Shown: positions 7,841 through 16,743 of the stretch, one piece after another
Position numbering within the stretch: the stretch's first letter is position 1
Layout of the letters: each line of letters starts with the position of its first letter
Assembly (NCBI RefSeq): GCF_000016665.1
Contig: NC_009523.1
Span: forward strand, 1,116,001-1,180,000
Direction: 5' to 3'
Source: Roseiflexus sp. RS-1
Lineage (GTDB): Bacteria; Chloroflexota; Chloroflexia; Chloroflexales; Roseiflexaceae
DNA length: 64,000 nucleotides
Notes under the pieces: model-generated
What the model was told of the DNA's origin: nothing
What the model saw: the letters and a program-made list of their open reading frames with translations, nothing else
Database searches by the model: none
Made by a program: the position numbers and the translations under genes

Positions 7841-8932
7841 ATGGATATTGCTATTCCACGGTCCCACGCACCCGACGAACACCGGGTCGCGCTGACGCCG
7901 GCTGGCGTTCACTCGCTGATCGTCGCCGGGCACACTGTGTTTGTCGAAAGCGGCGCTGGCGATAGCGCAGGATTCACCGACGCATCGTACAGTGCAGTTG
8001 GAGCGCATATCGCCTACGGTCCCGAAGAGATCTATGCGCGCGGCGATCTGTTGTTGACCGTTGATGGCGTGCCTGATCATGCCCTGCCGATGGTGCGTTC
8101 CGGGCAGATCGTGTGCGGTTTCCTGCATCTATCGGTCATGCCGCGCCGGATTATCGACAGTCTGGCGGCGGCTGGCGCTTCAACGCTGAGTTACGAGGCG
8201 ATCCGGCGCGACGATGGCATTGCACCGGTACTCCTGCCGATGAGCGAGATATGCGGGCGCCTGATGCCGCAACTGGCGGCGCATCTGCTGGAAACGCCGA
8301 GCGGCGGGCGCGGCACGCTGCTGGCGCCGGTCCCCGGCGTGCCGTCAGCGGAGGTGGTCATTCTGGGCGCCGGTCGGGTTGGCGGTAATGCCGCATACGG
8401 TTTCAGTTCGTGGGGTGTGCAGACGACAGTGCTCGACCAGGATATGGAACGGCTGCGCGCGGTCGAGCAGATCTGTCGCGGGCACGTCACGACGCGGCTG
8501 GCGACCGAGAGCGCGCTGGCGCATGTGTTGCCTTTTGCCGATGTGGTTGTTGGAGCCGTGAAGACGCCGTATGGTCGTGCGCCAAAACTGGTGAGCGCCG
8601 CGATGGTGGCGACGATGAAGCCACGCAGCGTCATTATCGACGTGGCGATTGATGAAGGTGGATGTATCGAGACCAGCCGCCCAACCACGCATAGCAACCC
8701 CACCTATCTGGCGTCGGGAGTTTTGCACTATGCCGTGCCGAACATTCCGAGCGCCGTGGCGCGCACCGCATCACACGCTCTGAATAATGCGTTGCTGCCC
8801 TTCGTGCTGCGCATTGCAGCGCAGGGGCTGGAACAGGCGGCAGAGCAGGAGCGTTCAATCGCGCGCGGTATCGGTCTTTACCACGGGCAGCCGTATACCA
8901 CGCGCATCGAGCAGGCGCTTGAGCATTCGTAA
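7841..8932 (+). CDS. Alanine dehydrogenase/PNT-family protein with Lys75 replaced
   Basis: A 363-residue protein of the alanine dehydrogenase / transhydrogenase N-terminal family, aligned almost without gaps. The substrate-side Arg15 (EHRVALTPAG) and His96 (GFLHLS) are present, and so is the nucleotide-binding Rossmann motif VVILGAGRVGGNAA near residue 180 and DVAIDEGGC. The stretch that in alanine dehydrogenases reads LLLKVKEP reads LLLTVDGVP here, so the lysine corresponding to Lys75, which binds the pyruvate/alanine carboxylate side, is Asp. Either the substrate differs or activity is lost. A good ribosome site (GGAGAG) precedes ATG 7841. It opens the stress island; alanine dehydrogenases are often induced in oxygen limitation. 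Confidence 0.85.
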   Translation: MDIAIPRSHAPDEHRVALTPAGVHSLIVAGHTVFVESGAGDSAGFTDASYSAVGAHIAYGPEEIYARGDLLLTVDGVPDHALPMVRSGQIVCGFLHLSVMPRRIIDSLAAAGASTLSYEAIRRDDGIAPVLLPMSEICGRLMPQLAAHLLETPSGGRGTLLAPVPGVPSAEVVILGAGRVGGNAAYGFSSWGVQTTVLDQDMERLRAVEQICRGHVTTRLATESALAHVLPFADVVVGAVKTPYGRAPKLVSAAMVATMKPRSVIIDVAIDEGGCIETSRPTTHSNPTYLASGVLHYAVPNIPSAVARTASHALNNALLPFVLRIAAQGLEQAAEQERSIARGIGLYHGQPYTTRIEQALEHS

Positions 8933-9177
8933 AAATCCGTAGTTTGTCGAGCGTTGCCAGCGCTGAAAGGTTTGTTGTGTTTATTGACCGGGTACAATTT
9001 CGAGGGGGCGCCAGCAGACGGCGATCAGTGCGTGACGTGCGCAGGCATTCCTGGCGTTCTGGCAATTGCGACGTTCTATGAGATATTGTCAACGCCACGA
9101 GGCGTAACTCTCCCATCTATCATGAGCGGGAGGGTTGTTCTTTGCCGGGTATGCAACCAGAATGCGGAGATTGTGTT

Positions 9178-10473
9178 ATGCCACGCACGCTGACGACAGG
9201 AACACGTGAAATGACCGCCGAAGAGGCAGTGGAGTTGATAGAATCGAACCATCGCGTCTACATTGGCGGGGGATGCGGCGTCCCTCTGCCGCTGCTCCAG
9301 GCGCTCGTTGCGCGCGCTTCCGAGTTGCGCAATGTCGAGATCATTCACATGCTGACAGCGGGGGAGGACCCGACGACGGCGCCGGATCTGGCGGCGTCAT
9401 TTCGCCATAATGCGCTCTTCATCGGGCACAACACCCGGCGCGCTGTGAACGAAGGGCGCGCCGATTTTACGCCGATATTCCTGAGCGAGATCCCGAAGTT
9501 GTTTCGGAAAGGCATTCTGCCGCTCGATGTCGCCATGATCCAGGTATCGCCGCCTGATCGCCACGGTTTTTGCTCGCTGGGAGTGGAGGTGGGATGCACC
9601 CTGCCGGCGGCGCGAACGGCACGGATCGTGATTGCAGAAGTCAATGCCCGTATGCCGCGCACCCTTGGCGATAGTTTCATTCACGTCTCGCGTCTGACGG
9701 CGATGGTCGAGAGCGATCGCCCGCTGCTGGAACTGCCGCAGGGTGAGACGAACGGCGTTGCGCAGGCGATTGGTCGCCATATTGCGGAACTGATCCCGGA
9801 TGGCGCAACGCTGCAACTTGGCATCGGCGCCATTCCAGACGCCGTGCTTTCGAACCTGCGCGGCAAACGGCACCTGGGCATTCACACCGAACTGTTCTCT
9901 GACGGAGTGATCGACCTGGTCGAATCTGGAGTCATCGATGGTGAACTGAAAACCATTCACCAGGGAAAGGTGGTCGCTGGCTTCATCCTCGGCAGTCAAC
10001 GCTGTTTCGACTGGGCGCACAACAACGCAATGGTGGAAATGCACCCGACGGACTATGTGAACGATCCATTCGTCATTGCGCAGCACAAGAACATGGTTGC
10101 CGTGAATTCGGCGTTGCAGGTCGATCTGACCGGTCAGGTCTGCGCTGACAGCATCGGGACGCGCCTGTACAGCGGGGTTGGCGGGCAACTCGACTTTATT
10201 CGCGGCGCGTCACGCTCGGAAGGTGGCATCCCGATCATTGCCATTTCATCAACGGCGCGTGATGGCACGATTTCGCGCATTGTGCCGACGCTCGATCCTG
10301 GCGCTGGCGTGGTCACCACGCGCTATGATGTGCACTTTGTGGTGACCGAGTATGGTGTGGCGGACCTGTACGGGCGCACCCTGGCGCAACGCGCACGCGC
10401 GCTGATCAATGTTGCCCATCCTGCATTTCGTGATCAATTGACCGAAGCAGCGAAGAAACTGCACTATATCTGA
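9178..10473 (+). CDS. Acetyl-CoA hydrolase / 4-hydroxybutyrate CoA-transferase family
   Basis: A 431-residue family I CoA-transferase that moves CoA between carboxylic acids, typically acetyl-CoA to 4-hydroxybutyrate, butyrate or succinate. The N-terminal domain carries YIGGGCGVPLPL; the C-terminal half carries LQLGIGAIPDAV, the motif with the presumed catalytic Glu in HTELFSDGVIDLVESG, and IRGASRSEGG followed by VVTEYGVADLYGRT, all typical. I prefer ATG 9178 (MPRTLTTG) over the frame opening at 9142 because GGAG lies 5 to 10 bases before it and family members begin here. In phototrophs of this group the enzyme may serve fermentation, acetate use or storage-polymer turnover; the acid partner cannot be read from sequence. 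Confidence 0.9.
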   Translation: MPRTLTTGTREMTAEEAVELIESNHRVYIGGGCGVPLPLLQALVARASELRNVEIIHMLTAGEDPTTAPDLAASFRHNALFIGHNTRRAVNEGRADFTPIFLSEIPKLFRKGILPLDVAMIQVSPPDRHGFCSLGVEVGCTLPAARTARIVIAEVNARMPRTLGDSFIHVSRLTAMVESDRPLLELPQGETNGVAQAIGRHIAELIPDGATLQLGIGAIPDAVLSNLRGKRHLGIHTELFSDGVIDLVESGVIDGELKTIHQGKVVAGFILGSQRCFDWAHNNAMVEMHPTDYVNDPFVIAQHKNMVAVNSALQVDLTGQVCADSIGTRLYSGVGGQLDFIRGASRSEGGIPIIAISSTARDGTISRIVPTLDPGAGVVTTRYDVHFVVTEYGVADLYGRTLAQRARALINVAHPAFRDQLTEAAKKLHYI

Positions 10474-10476
10474 CGT

Positions 10477-11430
10477 CTACTCGCTTGCACGCACCAGAAT
10501 GAGCGGCGTGGTCGTCGCGTGCAGCACTTTATCCGCCACGCTGCCGAGCGCCCAGCGGCGCAGCCCGCTGTACCCGTGCGTTGCCATCACAATCAGGTCA
10601 ACGTCCATCTCACGCGCTTCATCAATAATAACTTCAGCAGGATAGCCGATAATGGCGCGGGTGAGAACGCGCGGCGCCTCGGCGCGCAGGGATGCCGCTT
10701 CGGCTTTCAACTCATCCAGAGCGTACTCGTGGAGGGCGTTCAGGGTTTCACTGTTCTCGACAAGTGGACGCCCCAGCACCGGCGCGCCGATATACGCCTC
10801 GATCATGGGCACAACGGCGCGAAGCAGGATAAGTTCGGCGTGCGCGGCACGTGCAATTTTGCTTGCGAGCGGCAGCGCCTGCCGCGACAGCCCGGAGCCG
10901 TCGAGCGGTGTGAGAATGCGGCGCGGCGGTTGCACAACTGGCTGCGCCTGACCGCGCACCAGGAGCACCGGCGCATCGGTGGCGTGAATAACTTTATCGG
11001 CGACACTGCCGAGCGCCCAGCGGCGCAAACCGCTGTACCCGTGGGTTGCCATCGCAATCAGTGCGCCGGGCATGTGCGCGGCTGCAACTTCGACGATCGT
11101 TTCCGCCGGTGAACCGGTACGTACTTCGCTGGTGACCTCAATCCCAGCGCTGCGCAGCGTCTGCGCCTGAGCATCGAGATATGCCTGCGCCTGCTGGTGC
11201 AGTTCCTCCATCACTGCGTCGTGATCAGCACGACGCACCGCTTCGCTCTCCGGAACGCCATACACCGCGATCAACACCTGCGCCCACGACTCGCTGCCGC
11301 CAGCGGGAGTCTCCGGAACGATGCGCAACAGATGAACGTGCGCGTCCAGAAGCGGCGCCAGCGTGCGTACATATGGCATCACCTGAGCAGCCAGTTCGGA
11401 ACCATCGAGTGGTACAACTATGGTATGCAT
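10477..11430 (-). CDS. Universal stress protein with two UspA domains
   Basis: A 317-residue tandem universal stress protein. Each half has the Usp fold start (TIVVPLDGSELA; RILTPLDGSGLS) and the ATP-binding end motif, here GYSGLRRWALGSVADKV twice, followed by APVLLVR and TPLILVR. The two copies of this end motif are also very similar as DNA (10525-10595 against 10988-11060), which suggests a young internal duplication or gene conversion. The start is ATG 11430, with AAGGAGGAGG placed ideally before it. The gene is convergent with the CoA-transferase (3-base gap) and divergent from the next Usp gene. Confidence 0.93.
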   Translation of the reverse strand: MHTIVVPLDGSELAAQVMPYVRTLAPLLDAHVHLLRIVPETPAGGSESWAQVLIAVYGVPESEAVRRADHDAVMEELHQQAQAYLDAQAQTLRSAGIEVTSEVRTGSPAETIVEVAAAHMPGALIAMATHGYSGLRRWALGSVADKVIHATDAPVLLVRGQAQPVVQPPRRILTPLDGSGLSRQALPLASKIARAAHAELILLRAVVPMIEAYIGAPVLGRPLVENSETLNALHEYALDELKAEAASLRAEAPRVLTRAIIGYPAEVIIDEAREMDVDLIVMATHGYSGLRRWALGSVADKVLHATTTPLILVRASE

Positions 11431-11655
11431 TGTCTTCCTCCTCCTTGAGGCGCACCTGTATGCAGCATAGCATATCACATACCGCTCATCGGAATGGAAT
11501 ATTTACCCCACGTGGCGTCCTTACAACGCGGTGATACGATGTTGTGATACCTTTACGCATTGTACTGGCATCTTTCCTGCACCTATCCGTTAAGATCGCG
11601 TATAGTGAAGATGTACGTATCAGCCCTGATCGCACTCAATGGAGAGGTGATCGCA

Positions 11656-12072
11656 ATGTTCCGCAACATTCTTGTCGCTGTTGACGGCTCACCCTTGTCG
11701 TCGCGGGCAATCGACGTAGCAGTCGATATTGCAAGGCATTACAACGCAAAACTGTGTCTGCTCCATGCATTCCCGCACGTTTCCGATCTTCTTGGGACAC
11801 CCGAATACGAACGCCTGCTCGAAACGCGCATGCTGATCGGTCAGTCGCTGATCGAGGCTGCGCGCACCCAGGTGGGCGATCAGGTGGAGGTTGATGTGCA
11901 GTTGCTGGAAGGACCGCCCGCACAGGCGATCCTGCGCGTCGCGGAGGAGGAGAACTTCGATCTTATCGTGATGGGATCACGCGGGCACAGTCCGCTCGTT
12001 GGTCTGCTCCTGGGCAGCGTGAGCAGCACCGTCGCGCAGCGGGCGCGCTGTCCGGTCTTGATTGTTCACTAG
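11656..12072 (+). CDS. Universal stress protein, single domain
   Basis: A 138-residue single UspA domain starting MFRNILVAVDGS and ending with the nucleotide-binding loop GSRGHSPLVGLLLGSVSSTVAQ and CPVLIVH. The conserved G-2x-G-9x-G(S/T) pattern is intact, so ATP binding is likely. ATG 11656 is preceded by GGAGAGGTGA; the frame open from 11560 contains no Usp homology before it. It leads a short run with the next tandem Usp gene 50 bases downstream, and is divergent from the first tandem Usp gene, so all three may share a regulatory region at 11431-11655. Confidence 0.93.
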   Translation: MFRNILVAVDGSPLSSRAIDVAVDIARHYNAKLCLLHAFPHVSDLLGTPEYERLLETRMLIGQSLIEAARTQVGDQVEVDVQLLEGPPAQAILRVAEEENFDLIVMGSRGHSPLVGLLLGSVSSTVAQRARCPVLIVH

Positions 12073-12122
12073 ATGTTGATACCATTACAGCACATGCGGT
12101 ATCATTGAGTGAGGAGGCGCGC

Positions 12123-13016
12123 ATGTGCCGATCGATCCTTGTGCCGCTCGACGGTTCGGCGTTCAGTGAGCATGCGCTGCCACTTGCGCTCTCCGTCGCG
12201 CGGCGATCGGGCGCGCAACTCTATCTTGCCCACGTACTATCCGGGCGTGGCGGTCTGAGCAATGGGACGGATCGCGCCACAGCAGCAAGTCGAACGGTGT
12301 ATCTCGAACGTCTGGCGCAGCAGATCGAGAATCAATCGGTACGCGCGCCGATTACGTCGATCCTTACTGGACCCGTCGCCGATACGCTGCTGGATTACGC
12401 CCGCTCAATCCGGTGCGACCTGATCGTTCTGACAACCCATGGTCGGGGGGCGCTGTCGCGTCTCTGGCTTGGGAGCGTTGCCGATGTCATTGTGCGACGT
12501 TCACCGGCGCCGGTGATGCTTGTGCGCCCCCATCAACCGACATCCAACGCGAAGGTCGAGCGTCCCCTGCGGCGGGTGCTGGTTCCTCTCGACGGTTCGC
12601 CGCTGGCCGAAGCGATTATTGAGCATGTCGTCCATATTGGGCGCATTATGGATTTCGAGTACACGCTGCTGCGTGTCGTCGATCCTGCGGCGCTGGGGCT
12701 TTCGCCGCGCGATGAGGAAAGCGCCGACGCAGCAATGCTTCAACCACTCAGAGATCGAGCGCAAATGTATCTAGATCGACAGGTGGAGGAATTTCGTGCG
12801 CAGGGGTTGCGGGCTGAAGCCGTGGTGACGGTTGGAGAACCGGCTTCGAGCATTCTTGCCTATGCGCGGGCGCATGGGAGTGACATGATTGCGATGGCCA
12901 CCCACGGACGCGGCGGGGTTTCACTGGTGCTGCTCGGCAGCATTGCAGATAAAGTGCTGCGGGGATCGTCGTTGCCGATGTTGCTGTACAGCCCGGGGGC
13001 GAAGTTCAGGCATTGA
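12123..13016 (+). CDS. Universal stress protein with two UspA domains
   Basis: A 297-residue tandem Usp protein, distinct from the one at 10477-11430. Domain one begins SILVPLDGSAFSEHALPLAL and ends THGRGALSRLWLGSVADVIV with APVMLVRP; domain two begins RVLVPLDGSPLAEAII and ends THGRGGVSLVLLGSIADKVL. Both nucleotide-binding loops look intact. ATG 12123 is preceded by GAGGAGGCGC. The last 11 bases overlap the end of the convergent phosphoribosyltransferase gene, so the two transcripts are antisense at their 3' ends. Tandem Usp proteins of this kind are common in anaerobic-stress and dormancy regulons. Confidence 0.93.
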   Translation: MCRSILVPLDGSAFSEHALPLALSVARRSGAQLYLAHVLSGRGGLSNGTDRATAASRTVYLERLAQQIENQSVRAPITSILTGPVADTLLDYARSIRCDLIVLTTHGRGALSRLWLGSVADVIVRRSPAPVMLVRPHQPTSNAKVERPLRRVLVPLDGSPLAEAIIEHVVHIGRIMDFEYTLLRVVDPAALGLSPRDEESADAAMLQPLRDRAQMYLDRQVEEFRAQGLRAEAVVTVGEPASSILAYARAHGSDMIAMATHGRGGVSLVLLGSIADKVLRGSSLPMLLYSPGAKFRH

Positions 13017-13719
13017 TCCCTTGAAGGGATGTGTGGATCTGGTACCGTTGCAGGAGCACAGCGGCATCATCGTCGCTCAGCGGCGTTTGCCAGCCATCGA
13101 CGGCTTGCGCCGCGCCGGAGGGATGCAGATCGAGCGTGACGGCATCATCGACCCAGGGCCTGACAATGCTGAGAATGGATGGATCGGCGCGTGGTGTTGC
13201 GAGAATGCACGCAACCGGATGGTAGCGTCGCAATGCCTGAAGCGCGGCTAATTGCGCCAGCCCGCTGTTCAAACCATCATCAACCAGGATAATTGGTCGC
13301 CGGATGTCGAGCGGCAGGGGACGTCCCTGGCGATAGAGCTGGATCAGGTCAGGGAGGTTCGACTGCTCGGCTCTGATAACATCCCAGACGATGGTCGGCG
13401 TTACGCCGGGTAGACGCAGGATGGCGCCGTTCAGACACAACCCGCCCGACTCGCTGATCGCACCGGCGGCAATCGCAGGATGGGCGCGCACCCGAAACTC
13501 GCGGGTGACAATGACATCCACCCCAAGACGGAGCGATCGCGCCAGTTCCCCCCCAACCGCCACTCCTCCCGGCGGAATGGCCAGCACGATTGCATGCGCG
13601 CCACGGAACCGCTTCAGCGTCGATGCGAGTCTTCGACCTGCCATTGCGCGATCTTCGTAGCGATCATCGCATCCTATCAGCGGCGCTCCGTAGACTGGCT
13701 CGATCACGGGAGGTTTCAT
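13006..13719 (-). CDS. Type I phosphoribosyltransferase-like protein
   Basis: A 237-residue protein of the phosphoribosyltransferase fold seen in stress clusters beside Usp and CBS genes. The N-terminus has RYEDRAMAGRRLASTL, then the PPGGVAVGGELARSLRLGVDV strand-helix typical of this subgroup. The PRPP loop is IILVDDGLNSG, where family members usually have VDDGxATG, so the loop is altered at the AT positions. The nucleobase or other acceptor is unknown; close relatives are not classic salvage enzymes. It ends 11 bases inside the convergent Usp gene and lies downstream of the CBS gene at 13740-14417 with a 20-base gap, so the two probably form one transcript. Confidence 0.85.
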   Translation of the reverse strand: MKPPVIEPVYGAPLIGCDDRYEDRAMAGRRLASTLKRFRGAHAIVLAIPPGGVAVGGELARSLRLGVDVIVTREFRVRAHPAIAAGAISESGGLCLNGAILRLPGVTPTIVWDVIRAEQSNLPDLIQLYRQGRPLPLDIRRPIILVDDGLNSGLAQLAALQALRRYHPVACILATPRADPSILSIVRPWVDDAVTLDLHPSGAAQAVDGWQTPLSDDDAAVLLQRYQIHTSLQGINA

Positions 13720-13739
13720 AACCGGCTACCGCGTTTCCA

Positions 13740-14417
13740 TTATCGTCCGACACTCTGATCCTGTGCGACCAGATAGACGAACTGCTTGCAATCACGTCCG
13801 GGGATCGGCGTGTGGCGCTCCGGTCGATCCAGCATGCAGCCGATTCCGTTGAAGTAGCGGCAGTTGTCGCAGCGGTGCAGGTGGTAGTGACAACGCCAGC
13901 ACTGATCGTCACGACCGATGGTTTCGAGCGAGCGCCCGCGCAGGACGGCGCCGCAATGATGGCATACCAGCGTTGGTCGAGCGGCGTCGTGTAACTCACT
14001 GCCGGTTGCCAGCGCGATCTGCAAGCGGAACAGATCGCTCTCGGTGATGATGCCAACCACCCGCCCCTCGTCATCGACAACGGGTAATCCGCCGATTTTG
14101 TGCTTCAACATCAACCTGGCAGCATCAAGGGTCGATGCGTCTGGTGTGATGGTAATAACATGACGGGTCATACACTCGGCGACAGTCACCCGATCCAGCA
14201 GGGCGCGCCATTCATAATAACTGAGCGTCGTATCGACAGGTTGGGCGCTGCGCAGGTCGCCGCGCGTGATAATACCCGCCAGTTTGCCGTTTTCGACGAT
14301 CGGCAACCGTCGGATGCGCCGCTGCTCCATCAGGCGTTGCGCTTCGGCGAGCGTGGCGGTTGGGGCGATGACAATTGCGGGGGTGCTCATCCAGTCAGCC
14401 ACTCGTTGATCTTTCAT
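13740..14417 (-). CDS. Paired CBS domains with C-terminal cysteine-rich zinc-ribbon
   Basis: A 225-residue regulator-like protein. Residues 1-130 form two CBS motifs (MSTPAIVIAPTATLAEA, RRLPIVENGKLAGIITRGDL; MTRHVITITPDASTLDA, GGLPVVDDEGRVVGIITESDL), which as a pair bind adenine nucleotides or related ligands. Residues about 150-215 are rich in cysteine pairs (CHHC, CWRC, CDNC and two single Cys), fitting one or two zinc-ribbons. ATG 14417 is preceded by GGAGGAATCAC. It is divergent from a second CBS gene across 310 bases. The combination of nucleotide sensing and a metal knuckle suggests a redox- or energy-responsive partner-binding protein; the partner is unknown. Confidence 0.9.
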   Translation of the reverse strand: MKDQRVADWMSTPAIVIAPTATLAEAQRLMEQRRIRRLPIVENGKLAGIITRGDLRSAQPVDTTLSYYEWRALLDRVTVAECMTRHVITITPDASTLDAARLMLKHKIGGLPVVDDEGRVVGIITESDLFRLQIALATGSELHDAARPTLVCHHCGAVLRGRSLETIGRDDQCWRCHYHLHRCDNCRYFNGIGCMLDRPERHTPIPGRDCKQFVYLVAQDQSVGR

Positions 14418-14727
14418 GTGATTCCTCCAACGCGCGGCAGGTCTACGATGTCTGGATGTACTGTACCATGCTGCATTGCAGCAAAAAGAAAAGAAACCAT
14501 TACGTATGGAGAGTATGCGTTTACATGCGTGCTGGTATTCGACGCATCCAGGTGGGGTGTTGGGTGGCGAATCTGTTACCGCAGGTGATAACCTGTTACG
14601 CCACACACGATGTATGGCGGGCTACAATTTTGTTAAGCGTTCGAATCATGCATCGGTTGCTGTGCTGCCTGGACCGTGCGTTCTGACGGTCATCGCGCAT
14701 GGCAATGATCCAGAAAGGAGAACTTCA
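14418..14727. promoter_or_regulatory. Divergent control region between two CBS genes
   Basis: No gene is credible in these 310 bases. CTGTTAC occurs twice (14572-14578 and 14592-14598), enclosing GTTAC...GATAAC, which reads as a direct repeat plus a partial inverted repeat; TACAAT at about 14623 could be a -10 element for the rightward CBS gene. Both flanking genes could share a regulator here. Confidence 0.4.
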
Positions 14728-15216
14728 ATGGCGAAGACATCTTCATCTTCCGGGCGACGCGCTTCAGTGCCTGCCGAGGAGGAGATCCGCTTCTGGATGC
14801 GCGCTCCGGCAGTCACAGTCAACCTGGCGGCGCCGGTGAGCGAGGCGCTGGCGCTGATGCGCGAGCATAACATTCGCCGATTGCCGGTGGTTATTGATAC
14901 TGGTGAACTGCGGGGCATCATTACGCAGGGCGATATTCGCGGGGCGGATCTGCTGCGGGTCGCGGGGATGGATCCGTTCGATATTGCCGATGCACTGCGA
15001 CGGATCAAGGTGTATGAGGTGATGTCGGAGGATCCGATTACGGTGACGCCGGAAACCAGCCTGCGCGAGGCGGCGATGCTGATGATTGAGAACAAGATCG
15101 GCGGGTTGCCGGTGGTGGACGAGAATCGTATGGTGGTCGGCATCATTACCGAAAGTGACCTGTTCGAGGCGCTGGTGCATGTGCTGGAAAGCCGGGACAG
15201 GGAAGAAACTGCGTGA
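14728..15216 (+). CDS. Paired CBS-domain protein
   Basis: A 162-residue stand-alone CBS pair. Motif one is MRAPAVTVNLAAPVSEALALM with RRLPVVIDTGELRGIITQGDI; motif two is MSEDPITVTPETSLREAAMLM with GGLPVVDENRMVVGIITESDL. It lacks the cysteine-rich tail of its divergent neighbour. Such proteins dimerise into CBS modules that bind AMP, ATP or SAM and regulate partners. ATG 14728 is preceded by AAAGGAGAACTTCA; upstream in-frame starts have no ribosome site. A hairpin at 15301-15332 can end its transcript. Hrp1, a hypoxia protein of mycobacteria, has the same size and layout. Confidence 0.92.
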   Translation: MAKTSSSSGRRASVPAEEEIRFWMRAPAVTVNLAAPVSEALALMREHNIRRLPVVIDTGELRGIITQGDIRGADLLRVAGMDPFDIADALRRIKVYEVMSEDPITVTPETSLREAAMLMIENKIGGLPVVDENRMVVGIITESDLFEALVHVLESRDREETA

Positions 15217-15300
15217 TGCGTCTGTTCCGTCAGGGATGACGTGAAAGGGGAAGGCGTCAGGCAGGCGCGTTCGGAATATGCTGCTATGCGCCGATGTGAT

Positions 15301-15332
15301 CAGGCGGGCGAAGATTATGTTTCGCCCGCCTG
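15301..15332 (+). terminator. Hairpin terminator candidate after the CBS gene
   Basis: A perfect 12-base-pair stem (CAGGCGGGCGAA with TTCGCCCGCCTG) and an 8-base loop, followed by TTTGTCTGTT. The T-run is interrupted, so termination may be partial. Confidence 0.55.
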
Positions 15333-15437
15333 TTTGTCTGTTCGTCGCCTGGAAGGTGCGTGGCGAGCATAGCCTGAGTGAGACGCCTGTGCTACAATGT
15401 CGGTGTCGATCCGGACACGCAGGCAGAGGTGGAACCT

Positions 15438-16286
15438 ATGAGCGCGACGTTGACCGATCAGGCGAATGCCGTCAGGCCGACGGATACTGAACCCTTCTAC
15501 GGCTGGCGGTTCATCCGTCGGGAACTGCCGGATGGAACCATTGAGTGGGATCAGGTTCCGTTAACGTATGAAGATGTGCTGCACCCGGAAGAGGGGGATC
15601 AGGTGACCCACAGCAGTATCCATCAGCGACGCTGGCATTACCTGCGTGAGGTGTTCGAGCGCCAGGTCGCCGATGACCCGTCGGCGGTCGTGCTGGACGA
15701 TGTGCGGATCGAATGGGATGTGCCCGATCTCAGGCCGCACGGTCCCGATCTGATGGTTATTTTTGGGGTGCGCGAGCGCAAGAACTGGAGCACCTTTCGC
15801 GTTGCTGAAGAGGGGGTGCGTCCGGCGCTGATTGTCGAAATTACGTCCCCAGAGACGCGTGGGCATGACGTGATGACGAAGGTCGATCACTACGAACTGG
15901 CAGGAGTTCCGCTCTATGTTATTGTTGATGCGGTCGAGCGGCGTGGACAGCCTGGGGTGCGGTTGATCGGGTATACGCTGACGCCGGAAGGGTATCGGGT
16001 GCTGGCGCCGGACGATCAGGGGCGATTGTGGCTGGCGCCGGTGCGAGTCTGGTTGGGGGTGCGCGACGGAGAAATCATCTGCTATGACGAGTCTGGTCGT
16101 CCGTTAGGGGATCACCTGGCGCTGGCGCGTGCGTTGCAGGAGGAGGAGCAGGCGCGGCGCGAGGCGGAAGCCCGCGCAATGGAAGCGGAAACACGCGCAA
16201 CCGCTGAACAACGTGCGCGCGCGGCTGCCGAAGCGCGGGTGCGGGAACTTGAGGAAGCGCTCCGGCGGACGCAGCAGAACCTATAG
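15438..16286 (+). CDS. Uma2 (DUF820) restriction-endonuclease-like protein with coiled-coil tail
   Basis: A 282-residue Uma2-family protein with the PD-(D/E)XK nuclease fold, abundant in Chloroflexota and cyanobacteria and usually of unknown role. Acidic residues expected at the active site are visible in HGPDLMVIFG and ALIVEITSPETRGHDVMTKVDHYELAGVPLYVIVD, where E and the later K fit the ExK-type pattern. From about residue 225 the chain becomes an Ala/Glu/Arg-rich coiled coil (REAEARAMEAETRATAE), common in this family in these bacteria. ATG 15438 is chosen because the domain begins soon after; TACAAT at 15393-15398 could be its -10 element. Neighbours give no function. Confidence 0.85.
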   Translation: MSATLTDQANAVRPTDTEPFYGWRFIRRELPDGTIEWDQVPLTYEDVLHPEEGDQVTHSSIHQRRWHYLREVFERQVADDPSAVVLDDVRIEWDVPDLRPHGPDLMVIFGVRERKNWSTFRVAEEGVRPALIVEITSPETRGHDVMTKVDHYELAGVPLYVIVDAVERRGQPGVRLIGYTLTPEGYRVLAPDDQGRLWLAPVRVWLGVRDGEIICYDESGRPLGDHLALARALQEEEQARREAEARAMEAETRATAEQRARAAAEARVRELEEALRRTQQNL

Positions 16287-16743
16287 CCTGGATCTCATCG
16301 CCAGGGAAATATGGTCTTTGAGTAATTATTCCGCTCTAGCCCGCGCAGGCGGGCTTCGCCTTGCATAGCCGAGGGCTTCAGCCCGACGGCACGAGGCGCA
16401 TACCGGATTATAGTTGTTCTCAGATACGTTGAACCCTTGACTGGATTTCTAGAGCGTTCCATCTTCGTCTCTGGCGGGCTGAAGCCCTGGCTGAGGTCGG
16501 GCAAGCCCTGCGGGCTGGATCAACCCCAGTCTCCCCGAAATATGGCAAGGGTAACCGAAACGCCAGCCCCGCAGGGGCTTCCATGTGCTCAGGGAGGGCT
16601 TTAGCCCGCACGTGCCGCGGTCGTCCGAGGAGGTTCAACCTCTTTGAGAACTGCTATAAATGCTCAATCCCCATATCAGCGCGTAGTCTCACCTGTTCTC
16701 AGAAATAGCAACCCTCATCCCCAAAAGCAGAACACCCATCGAC
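16287..16743. repeat. Interspersed-repeat stretch between Uma2 and metK genes
   Basis: No gene is supported. From about 16310 to 16440 it holds a diverged copy of the repeat seen in tandem at 24513-24750 (GGTCTTTGAGTAATTA, then AGCCCGCGCAGGCGGGCTTCG, then GCCGAGGGCTTCAGCCCGACGG), followed by TTCTCAGATACGTTGAACCC, also found at 24839-24858. Further right are several GC-rich small palindromes (GCAAGCCCTGCGGGCT, GCCCCGCAGGGGC) and TTTGAGAACTGCTATAAATGCTCAAT near 16650, which recurs near 26342. This is one of three sites of the family in this window. Confidence 0.75.
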
